A DNA stretch of 64,000 bases from Ephemerocybe angulata (taxonomy: Eukaryota > Basidiomycota > Agaricomycetes > Agaricales > Psathyrellaceae): assembly GCA_013368325.1 (NCBI GenBank), contig JAACJK010000002.1:310001-374000 (forward strand). The letters run 5' to 3'. The notes beneath the pieces are model-generated. The model worked only from the letters and a program-made list of their open reading frames with translations. It had not been told where the DNA came from and did not search any database. Shown here in pieces: positions 54,549-64,000 of this stretch; position 1 is the first letter of the stretch; each line of letters opens with the position of its first letter. A program made the translations under genes and the position numbers.

Positions 54549-57500
54549 TCAGCTCGCCTTCATCCCAAATATCACTGCAGAAGACGGTTAGGCATACTGT
54601 CGAAAGCCAGTATCACGATTCCAGACTTACGAATCCCGGTCCCCGAGCGCTTCAGTGAGTACTGCGCAACGCCGTCAGTCTATTTCGTTTGAGAAGTCAG
54701 AAGAACAAGGCACACTCACGGTGAAATCCTCGCCGGACAGCACCAGCACGTCCCCGTGCACCATCGTTACTTGAACGGTACCCTCGGCAAGCTTATTCAC
54801 GGGAGTCACCGCCGGAGGTTGAGAAGACGAAGCTACAGGAGCTTCCACGGAAGAACTTTCTTGCATATTCAACTCAGTGCTGGTCGCCTGGGCCCCATCG
54901 CTCGTCTCCTCTTTCAGGGCCGAACTCTCGTCCATGACAATGAGAGAACTGAGGTCCAACTGCGGCTCAACCTCCTTCCCCTTCTTCGATGCCGAACTCT
55001 TAGCAGGTCCTTTCTTAGAGGATCCTGGAGCCTTTCGAGCTTCCGGGCCCTTCTGCGGGCTCAGGCACATAACGACGTCGCTGCCAAGGCACAGCACTGC
55101 GACCGGGCTGCTTTTGGCTCGCAAGACGTCCTGGTTCTAATGAGTAATGAATGTCAGTAAGAGTTGAAGCACTGTATATAGAAACTGCGCCTCCGCTCCG
55201 CGTGCTTACCATCCGTTTACCGGGGGCCATCCACGCCAGGACCTTCAGCTTGGAGACCTCCATCGTCTCCACGCCAATCTCTGCGTACGCACTCGCGCGC
55301 TTGGCGAGCAACGTTCCTGCCTTTACGAGGCAGTCGGGGACGGCAGCGCTCACACTCGGGGAGAGGTCATACGCACATTCGAAGAACGGACCTGCAGTGA
55401 AGAAGTAGAAGCATCGTCAACAGCGATACACAGCGTACACGAGTGTCACTACAAAACTCACTCGAAGCATCCTCCACATTCCGCCTCAACTCAACCTCCG
55501 TCTGCAGCACACGTATCATCTCCGACGCCGCCTTCTGCAGGTGCGCAAGGTTACACGTAAACACATGCTTAATCCATACCTTCCGCTCCTCTTCTGCCTG
55601 CGCCTCCGCTGGGCCCGACGCTGGAGCCTGCTTGCCTCCTCGGCCACTGTGGTAGTACGACAGCGTCCGCATGCCGTTGTTCCAAGACGTCGACGTCCCG
55701 AGCACAGAGTCCGAGCAGTCGTTGAACGGAAGACAGCATGGTGAGCAGCTATGCGGACCCCTGATATCAGCCAAGTCCTGCGCATACGTAGTCACAGGTC
55801 TAGTATTATCCTGCCACAACAAAATAAATATCATCAATTTCCCGGAATAATAAAGGTGTGCAGAGAGAGAAGGCAAACGCACCTGCAAACACTTCATACT
55901 CTGGCACTTCCTATGCCGCATAGCGACCTGGAAGTTCACCTTCCCGCACGCAGCACAGAACCACCCCGAAGGGAAGACGTCGTTCGAGATGAACGAGTTG
56001 AATTCGGCCAGCAAAGGCTGAGGGAGGAGCGAAGCGTAGAGCTCGGTGCCGGGAGCTGAGCGATAGCTTGGATGCGCTTGTCGAGCGTGAAGATACAGCT
56101 CAGGAGTTGTTGTCTCAATCCCAATCTTCTCGGACACTGACTCGGAGGCACTTCCCAAGTGCACAGAGGGCGAATCCAAACCCCGTCTCTCCGGCTGCTT
56201 CCCCGCAGCAACAGCACTAAGTCGCGACCCCAGAGCGCTCGACGAGCGTAGACCCCTCGAAACCGCCGAAGCCGACGTCGCAGCCACACATGCCATACCA
56301 GAACCAGACGGCGGTGGCGGTATCGACCACCAAGGACGCGAAAGATCCAACCCAATCGCCGTATCCTCCTTGAAGATACCCTCCCCACCGGGCATCCACT
56401 CCACTCGGAACCTCCACTGCACACACGCAACAGCCGACGCCATCGCCCGGTCTTTCCGGACGGTAGACCCCACAGGGATTCTCTTTTCCTACAAGCGATA
56501 CGATGAGCACCACTTCCAATGACAGGTATAAGAATGCGATTAGGTCAAAACTCACCTCGAGCCCCAGAATCCTGAACAATCCCAGCCACCCAAACCCACA
56601 CTCCTTTGGCGGTACACCAAACCCAGATTTCTGCAGGTTCTTCTGGCCCGACTCACCATCCCGAGCTCCTCCCATAAACAGCTCTGCAATCATGGATCGC
56701 GAAGCGACGATCACCACGGGCATCCCAGCCACATACGCGTCGATAAGAGCCCGGATTTCCGAAGGAAGCGACGGGAGGGGGGCGTGCGCCTGAGGGGGAT
56801 GAGGATCGTTCGTCTGAGGCTGAGCTTCTGAACGGTTCGATTGAGTATACGCCGAAATGGACGGGTTTGCGAGGGAAGGCGCGTCCGACTGTTTCGGGTC
56901 GGGAGGGGAGAGTTGCGAGAGGGACTCGTGCGACTGCGAAGGGCCTTGCGACGATTGTTGTACGCTTGGATGTTGGGGTAACGCTGCAAGGGGTTCACCA
57001 GTAAAAGTAGCCTGGTACGTAGAGACCATCTGGCTTTCACCCGCCGCATCTTGCCCCATAGGCGATCCGCCTGCTTTGCGCTTCCGTCCACGGGACTTCA
57101 AATTCCCCTCCCCATTCTCGCCTGCTCCTGCTCCCGCTCCCGTCGCAGATGCGAATTTTAGAGCATCATGGTCTTCCCCGCTATCCAAGGTACCGACGCG
57201 TCGCCGTTTCGGTCCACGAGGCCCCGCTCCCTTCGCATTCGCCTGCTTCTTCCCGGTAGAAGTAGTCACAGCAGACCCATCCATCTGCACGCCATCCGTT
57301 TTGGATTTCGTCGAAGGTCTCTTGACCTTGACCTTGACCGACGTAACCTTGACCTGCGACCCCGAATTGCAAGGAGACGGCGCTTCAGTCGGATCCACGA
57401 CCTCCGCACCACCCCGCTTCTGTCGCTTACTCGCCGACCCCAGTTCCTGTACCTTCGCAGACGAATTCGACGCCGCCTTGCGCTTCGGCCGTTCCCCTGC

Positions 57501-59572
57501 GTCTTCCGTTCTCGGGGTAGCCGCACTCGTCAGGATTTCGTGGAGGGTAGGTCCGCTAACGCTAGCGTGGATTGGGCAATTGGACATCACCCACGTCTTG
57601 CCGCATTTGCAGGGGAGAGAGGGGGGTGTGGTCTGGGGCGTCGCTTGCGCTGTGGATACTGGGTTGGATCCGGGATGCGCGTCAAGCTCTGCAGCGTTGA
57701 GTTGGGCGGTGGATGTGTCGTTCGGGTCGGGGTGGGACGCTTCAGAGGGATCGTTGCCTGAAGGATTGGCCAGAGAAGCGGGGTCTGTGTCGATTGTCGG
57801 TTCCGATCCTGCAACGGCGGCAGGGTCTGCCATTGTCACATCTCCACCATCGACGGGCATGTGCACGTCGGGTTTCTCGCTGTCCCGCGCCTCCAAGCCC
57901 GACACCCCCGCCACCATCGACGACAGCACGTCGGGTTTCCTTTCAAGCATCTCCGCACTAGCTTGGATACCATCCATGAACTTTGCCAATCGGTCTCTCG
58001 GCTCCTCCATATCCTGCGCTGCGCGCTTGATCCTCGCAATATCCAGAGACCCTTCCACAGCATTGAGAGACTGGGAAGGGGGAGGTACCTTCGGGAGTTG
58101 AGGAGGGGGAGCTGGTACGCCTGGGTCCATCGCTTTCAGGACTCTGAAAGTTGTCATAGCAGGTGGTTGGGAGTGCGCTTCCGAAGTCGGTAGCGATGCC
58201 ATGGTGTATAGACCTTTGAACGACGGCTGGCCAAGCGTAGCAGCTGTTGCGTTGATAAAAGGGTCGTCGGCGAATCGAACGTTCTTCAGTACACTCGTAG
58301 GAGGGTCGGATGGCAGTGGCAATGTCGATGGAATATACGAGTACTGGGCAACCAATTGCTCTCTCGACAATGGCTGGTACGCAGGTGCGCAATTCGCTTT
58401 CGCCGATGAAGCTACATGGACGAGAGCGCGGGTCCTTCACTCTAAGAGTCAGTAGATGATATTAGGACGAGTAGAGTAACTCACATGAGTAGATCGAATC
58501 GCGTCCCTGGTTCGCCATTGTCAGTATCGAGTGACACTATATCTACGGCCCTAACAGACGACGTAGTCCTCTTATCTGAGGCGCTATCGTCGATCAACAC
58601 CATGGGTGTTTCGGTGTGTGTCCAGGACACGCCATTGAGGCACCGCGAAGGGCCGAAGGAGGGGACTGCAGCAATCAATTCGGCCTTGCTCTACACATAG
58701 CCATGGTCAGTTCATACATAAGCTCCCCCAAGGATAGCAACGTACAGAGGTCCAGATACGGGGCTTGAGCGTGAGCCGTTCGTGTTTGGCGCGCTTAACC
58801 GGTGGAGGTCTGTCGCTGTGTAGCGATGGAGGTTGGAGAGAACTGGGATCGGTCGGTATGACCTTCCAGGTTTGAGAAGGACCAGAGCTTGTCGATTTCT
58901 TTCCAGACTTCTTGCCCGTGGTGACTGGTACTGTTCAGAAAGTCGTTTGCGACCAGAACGAGTTACATAACGATACGACGCACCTGCGACTGAAACCGAC
59001 GTTCCCTGCTCACCAAGACGCGTAGATTTGCCTTGAAGCGCCGTGGATGAGCTTGAAGCTATAGCCATGCTGGCAGTATCGAGAGATTTCTTGGGTCGGC
59101 CACTGGGTTTACGTGCCGGTTTCTTTGCTTCTAGCGCGCCTGGTACATCGGACGTGGGCTTGGGTGCGACCTCGTCCGGACGTGTCAATCCTTTCGACAT
59201 GACGTGGAGAGCCCATGGAGGACGCCCTCCTGCACTATTCAGTGTCGGTTCCGCGGTGTTAGGGATGACCGTGAAGACTGCTGAACTGGGAGACGCTCCT
59301 GCGGTTGCCGCCGTTAGCGAGGGGATCGTGGTCAACAATGACACGTTGCTGGAGACTGAAACATTCCCTTCAGTGGTCGTGAAGTGTGGGGTTGGCGCCA
59401 ATCCTGAGTTGGGGGTCGCTGTGGGTTCTGAGTCGCGACCGTCAGTTTCGGCGAACTCATCCTCACAAGCACAACGACGCACCAGGTATCTTTCCAGTAA
59501 CGGTTGCAACCCCACTCTTTCCGGCTTCTCCAAGTCCCTGAGTTCCTTCAAGGGGTTGTTCCGTAGCCGCAT
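54549..59572 (-). CDS. Large nuclear-looking protein: zinc finger and C-terminal beta-rich domain
   Basis: The ATG at 59572 begins MRLRNNPLKELRDLEKPERV. The long N-terminal part is disordered, with basic clusters (SGKKSGKKSTSS, PKRKAASN, RGPKRRRVG, RGRKRKAGG) and a Cys/His cluster (LPCKCGKTWVMSNCPIH). Around 56030-55890 a zinc finger reads GWFCAACGKVNFQ with RKCQSMKC. Next come RPVTTYAQDLADIRGPHSC, LPFNDCSDSVLG, NNGMRTLSYYH and IKHVFTCNLAHLQ. The last exons give SKLKVLAWMAPGKR, SPVAVLCLGSDVVMCLSP, VTMVHGDVLVLSGEDF and YSLKRSGTGILIFG, ending at 54549. Its arrangement suggests a double-stranded beta-helix, but this is inference. About eight introns; the splice near 58445 needs a non-standard AAG acceptor. 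I cannot name the family. Confidence 0.7.
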
Positions 59573-61251
59573 CCTGTTCGTGGGCCTCCATCGACTTATA
59601 CCCCAGCAATTGCTGTCAACTCGCGTCTGCTCGTTGTTTCTTGCGATATCCAAGAGTCGAGGCGACGTGCAGGTCGTCTGGTGGGATCTAGAGCCCAGAT
59701 GTAGGTAGCTCTAGAAAGCTTGTGCGCTGTGGTTGACGTTCAGGAATAACCACCATGAGAAGATATCAATACAGGTCAGAAATGCGCTTCAAAGCATCAA
59801 AGCACCCAGAATCCGGAAGCTATAGACTTCGGGAATCGCCGAAATTCACTGATCCCGAACAGCAAGGATGAGGAGATTCAGGAGAATGAGTCTGAATGAG
59901 TAGCAGAATGACCTCCATTTGCCTTGGCAGTGCCCCCAACTAGCTAAAGTGTAATACCTACCGGATTTCATATTCTATTATCAATCCCATTTCAATAATT
60001 GTATCAAACTCACGCGCAGCAGAAACTCGTATCCCGAAAGTATGTCAACTTCAAAGCGCATCGAGCTTCCCCAAGTGACGCTGGGACCATTCAACATGCC
60101 CGTATGCATGGCCAATCCAAGAAACAGTTTTCGGAGTGGCTAGTGACGCGTTGACGGATGAAATTTGGCTTCAGGGGTGCCTTTGCATGAGTAGGTATCA
60201 CCCTCTTGGCTTCTGAGAGCACGCGTATAAAATCTGAGGGCGGAACTGGGAGGAACAGCCACGAAGGCTAGTGCACAGAGGCAGATAAAGGCCAAGACTT
60301 TGCGCTCGATGCGGTGTCGATGATCACCTCGCAGCCAAGCACTAGAGTCGGAAACGATTACGCTGGACGGTACGACACGATGGCGGTATTGGATTAAATT
60401 AGAATCACGTTGAGCTCACGCAGACAGAGTAGCAGTGGCAGGTGGGTGCGCCGAGAAGGATGCGGAGGGGGCCCTCTCCTCTAAGACTGAGCCTTTCCAG
60501 ACAGCATCTAACTGGCTGATGCTGGCCATAGCAGTTGGCGCGGTGAAAAGTGTTAAGAAATACAGACTACTCCTGAAGAAGTAGAGCTTCAAGGAGTGAC
60601 GAAGGCGACATTGATATGGCTTCCAAGGGCCCTTCTCCGTTGCTGACCTAACAATCACAAAATCCGGTGAAGTCGATCGGTGTACCCATAGACCTTTGTG
60701 AGCTCAGGTATGGTTACACCCAGCCCCATGCTGCGAGGAGCCCATGTATACTCGTACGTCACGACCTTGGGGTTATGACAGCGCTTTCGATCTTGCTTCG
60801 TTCCTTGAGGATGGTCATTGGAACTCCCTAGGCACAATCCGTCACATATTTTTTGATAATCGGACTTGGCGTGAATTGAGCGCGAATGAGTATTCGTAGT
60901 GTTTAGTTATGAGAAGGGCTCTGTGAAGCAGTGGTAAATGATTCAAGACTTGTCAAGTCTCACCTCTTAGCTTTCAGCACGAATCATGAATGTAGATATA
61001 TAATAAGCGCTCCGGCGACTTAAGCCCTGCGTCACTGGGGCTCCTCGAATAAATCTGCATGTGCGTCGTATGGTGTGCGGTAGTTTTGAGAGAGCTTTCG
61101 TGCCTTACCACCTATGTACCTGCCATGCAACTGAACGCTGGATGAGATTTGGCGCGTTTGAGCTCGGCGTTTAGCTACGTTTTAAAGCTTGAAAATGACC
61201 AGAAAAGTTCTATAGGACGGCAGAAACTGAATACATGGAGGTAGCATAAAA
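59573..61251. other. Intergenic region of 1.7 kb, no supported gene
   Basis: A minus-strand frame of 80 codons (60416-60658) has no homologue or feature I recognise. The last 100 bases are the 3' UTR of the ubiquitin-like gene, matching 50697-50790. Confidence 0.45.
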
Positions 61252-61848
61252 TTACGGCAATGGGGCTTTAGGACTCAGCACGCGAAGTTGTGTCTGATCT
61301 GGCTTATTTTCCACGCCGATTTCCCTAAGCGTGCTGATATCGCTAACAGCCTGCTTCCCAAAGTACACATACCACTTCACCATCCCCGCCGGAAGATCAT
61401 GGCTTTTCCCTTTCTCAGCTAGCATTTGTTTCTTGAATTCAGAGACCGTCATGTTTGGGTCGACGGTCAGGAGGACAACCTTTATGTGTCCGGGGCTGTG
61501 GACCTCGGCTTTCACATTGATCAATGCTCGCGCTTCGAGGTCCTCTTCGTATACGCTCAGGGAGCGGCGGTGTGCGGTAACGGCTTCCTCGAGGAAGGCT
61601 CGGAGCGAGGGCTGGAACGGAACATCGACGGTCTCGCGCGCTTCGAGGCCGAAGCCGCGCTCCGACAGGACGTCGTCGATTTGGTAACGAGCATCGAGCT
61701 CGTTATAGTCCTGTTCAAGCGGTAGTTAGTATGACACTCCCTATAGTCTCCAGGCACAACGCACATTGTAAGAATAGGCAGCGGCGTTGGAGACCAGATA
61801 GGATGCGCCAATGAGCAAGCTGACGAGAGGGGCGAGAGTGAACTTCAT
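61252..61848 (-). CDS. Secreted protein with one ubiquitin-like repeat
   Basis: Exons 61848-61765 and 61710-61252 give 180 residues. The signal peptide MKFTLAPLVSLLIGASYL and the segment DYNELDARYQIDDVLSERG are nearly identical to the 49634 protein. So are the 28-codon first exon and the intron borders. The single repeat (about residues 93-180) reads VVLLTVDPNMTVSEFKKQM, VKWYVYFGKQ and TLREIGVE, resembling the beta-grasp layout of ubiquitin, including the FxGKQ turn. It ends SPKAPLP without Gly-Gly. It lies on the opposite strand, 11 kb from its paralogue. Function unknown; secretion is predicted from the leader. Confidence 0.75.
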
Positions 61849-62048
61849 GGTGAACCGGGGGCCCCTTGTGAGTGGATGGCGGTTGAAGGGTGCGGTGGTT
61901 GGTCCTGATTTTTTTTCGATGGAGAAAGTCCCCGGCTTTTATAGGTATTACGAGCGGTGTGACGGTAGCGTCGTCACGAACCGACCCTTGCGCGCATGGC
62001 TGCGCATGGACATCGTTAAAGGACCCCGGTTTATACTGCGACAAGGCC

Positions 62049-62080
62049 AGATCCGGCTGAGGGCCTCCAATGTCCGGATT
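62049..62080. repeat. 32-nt hairpin repeat, copy 2
   Basis: This matches 25495-25526 at 30 of 32 positions and keeps a 6-bp stem. It lies about 360 bp beyond the stop codon of the KDZ transposase gene, so it could belong to that element's end region. Confidence 0.5.
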
Positions 62081-62442
62081 TTGAACACCTGATCCTTCCG
62101 TCCCGGCCGCCTATTTAGCCGCGTAGATATGATGCACCTACCCGGCTAGTTAGCGCGGTTTAGACGAGAAACCCTACTGGACCGTTAATTGTTCGTTATT
62201 CCTGAGCTTTTGTCTTTGCGTTTTGGCCCTCCAGGGCCTCCTCCTCCTCAGACGACTTTCGGCATATCCCGAGCGGTTTCCTCACGTGTCGCTGGGGGTC
62301 TGGGCCACCGGCCCATGGACTCCTGACATCACGGAGCCATCAAACGGCTGCTCGTCGTCGTTTGGGTCGAGCTCGTCGTCAAAAGTACCGTGCTCACTGT
62401 CTGTAAAATGATATGCAACAACTTCGCATAAATTGGTATATT
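62081..62442. other. 3' region of the KDZ element, boundary not seen
   Basis: No ORF of interest is present. A terminal inverted repeat could lie here, but its partner would be beyond the window, so the end of the element cannot be placed. Confidence 0.4.
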
Positions 62443-64000
62443 CTAAGTAGCTGTATTCACCGGTTGGTCCTCTAGTGCTATGATAATGCTGCTGGTGGTT
62501 ACAAAATGTGCCTCACCCTCCGAGTCGTCGCTATCAGAATCATCAGAAGTCTCGCCGTCGGTCTCGTTTGGCTCTGTAGCTGTGCCGCCGCTATTCCCAC
62601 TGCTTTCCCCCGCACGCCCTACGCCTTCCAGGCTTGCATCTGTTCTGCTGGCAGGATCAGTAGCAGCAACCCCCACTGCGTTCACTGGCACTGGCCGTAG
62701 GTCCTTAGACACAGGCACCCCTGGAGACAGGTTGAGATTCAGGCCCGGCTCTTGCTGTTCCAGGCGTCTGAAACGTTTGAGGTGCGTGTCAAAGAAGAGC
62801 GTCCGGCGATGGATATGACGGCTGAGGTGGACTGCGAGGGTGGGGTCCTGGGCGGTCAAAGACTCAAGTGCACGAGCAAGGAACCGGCGCTCATCTGCAA
62901 TGAACGTAACCACACGCCGAATTTCGATTTTAACGCGTTCAACTTCTTCTTTGGCGCGTTCAATCTTGAACCACTGGTGCATGATGGCGCGAGGCACCGG
63001 TTGGGCCCACGGACGGTTGCGTACATCTTGGCGAGAGTCACGGAGAAGGTCGAAGTCAGCGAGGAAGGCGTATTCGACAACTTGATCCCATGTGAGTTTA
63101 GGCGCCCGAGGCTTCAAGGCGGCGGCAGCGGCGTTATACTTCTCTAGCGCATTCCGAATGGCTTGGGATCGTGTCTGCAGCGATTTCGCAATGTGCTTAC
63201 GGAGTTTATAGCCTACAGACTGTTTAGTAATGAGAGGGGTTTAATAGCATTGAAATAAACCTACCCGTCTGCGACATGTTCACCTTTGACAACTCAAACA
63301 GTCGTGACACCACCAGCCTTTCCAAGTTATCGAGGCAACGCATATACCGTCGTTTGCTATGCATCACGGCAGCAGATACCCACTCTTCAGATCCCTCAAC
63401 CCATCGCTCGGAAATGTCGAGTTGTTTCTCCAAGTCAATGACCGCCGCTAGATTCTTGTCGTAGAGCTCGGTTGCGTGTCGCAGCTTTGCCTCTGGTGAT
63501 TGCTTGCGCCGCCCACGCCCCTTTGGCACTGGGGCTATGGGGTCATGGGCAAGAAAGGTGCTTCGCAATTCATCCAGCGTCTTCCTATTGCACGTTTAAG
63601 CATTAGAGGGAAAGTGGCAGTTTTTGGACGTACTTTGTGCTGGCGAGATCAACTAAGCGCTGATAGTAGTCAATCTTAAGAGTGTCTTCCGGCGGCTCTT
63701 TCGAAAGGCTACTCAAATAAACCCTCTCTTCCTCTAGCCAGGTAGAAAATACTGCCGAGTCTTTGATTCCATGCTCGTTCATAAGGCGGACAAGGTCCCC
63801 TCTCCCCCGAAGAATGTCTAGAGCTTGAATATAGTTGTCAACTAAAAACTTGCCTTCGACAAATGAATATTAGCCACTGGCACTGGAGAGTGTAAAGAGA
63901 ACTTACTAAGATTAGCCATTGTTTCCATGGAGTCAACGTGGCGGAGGTATTGGTCAATTTTCTGTCGGCGGTGGAAGACGGTGGCATATCGCAACGCCGC
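62443..64000 (-). mobile_element. KDZ (Kyakuja-Dileera-Zisupton) transposase, C-terminal part
   Basis: The gene enters from the right edge, so its N-terminus is missing. Exons run from 64000 to about 63905, from about 63851 to 63642, from about 63593 to 63267, and from about 63214 to 62443. The motifs are FHRRQKIDQYLRHVDS, FSTWLEEERVYLSSLSKEP, SRLFELSKVNMSQTGYKL and LTWDQVVEYAFLADFDLL with DSRQDVRNRPWA. They match the helical C-terminal region of KDZ-type transposases and their relatives, which are abundant in Agaricomycetes. A low-complexity acidic tail (SDDSDSDDSEGE) ends it. The visible frame is uninterrupted, so the copy may be fairly recent. The catalytic core and Cys cluster lie outside the window. 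Confidence 0.8.

Noticed and set aside
56857..58101. 414-codon plus-strand open frame
   Set aside because: It is the antisense of the long exon of the zinc-finger protein; the protein is low complexity with no recognisable motif.
58712..59572. Separate short gene upstream of the zinc-finger protein
   Set aside because: Splice sites at about 58979, 58741-58687 and 58491 join these exons in frame to the larger protein, so I treat them as one gene. The join near 58445 is the weakest.
60416..60658. 80-codon minus-strand frame as a small gene
   Set aside because: No signal peptide, domain, paralogue or splice evidence; it lies in a gene-poor gap.

Overview
The window is nuclear DNA of a mushroom-forming basidiomycete (Agaricomycetes). 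The signs are genes cut by many 45-70 bp GT-AG introns, short intergenic gaps, a run of fungal-type FunK1 protein kinases with N-terminal extensions, expanded leucine-rich F-box families, and a KDZ (Kyakuja-Dileera-Zisupton) transposase at the right edge. Species cannot be named from the sequence. All product names come from reading motifs and paralogue comparison; no database search was run. Layout: 1-4 kb holds the 3' part of a FunK1 gene (copy 1) whose tail runs into a repeat array, then a candidate Helitron terminus and a degenerate ORF region. 4.3-7.5 kb is the mitochondrial Hsp100 disaggregase Hsp78 with a candidate heat-shock element. 8-16 kb is a tandem duplication: FunK1 copies 2 and 3, each followed by the 3' end of an IBTK-like gene. 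Between them lies a 1.77-kb element with perfect 28-bp terminal inverted repeats that carries a nested fold-back element. 15.9-20.9 kb is the complete IBTK-like ankyrin/RCC1/BTB gene. 22-27 kb has a four-helix membrane protein, an F-box protein and a cytidine deaminase. 27.6-42.2 kb is a FunK1/F-box cluster: FunK1 copies 4, 5 and 6, one clear FunK1 pseudogene, two truncated F-box genes, two intact LRR-type F-box genes, a 197-bp MITE, and a duplicated block of about 153 bp that joins an F-box break to a FunK1 3' end. 42.6-44.4 kb is squalene monooxygenase (ERG1) with an unusual Ser/Thr/Pro repeat insertion. 45-51 kb holds small genes: an acidic protein, a conserved small protein, a membrane protein with a downstream truncated relic, and a secreted protein with three ubiquitin-like repeats. 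51.6-59.6 kb holds an RCC1-repeat/PHD-finger protein and a large nuclear-looking protein with a zinc finger and a C-terminal beta-rich domain. 61.2-61.9 kb is a one-repeat paralogue of the secreted ubiquitin-like protein. From 62.4 kb the KDZ transposase runs off the right edge. Housekeeping genes (hsp78, cytidine deaminase, ERG1, IBTK-like, RCC1-PHD) are intact and punctuate fast-evolving sequence. The fast part is FunK1/F-box paralogues being duplicated, truncated, frameshifted and rejoined, with DNA transposons nearby. The most unusual leads are the FunK1 set, where a candidate nuclease-like N-terminus and the kinase catalytic residue decay independently between copies, and the secreted ubiquitin-fold repeat family.
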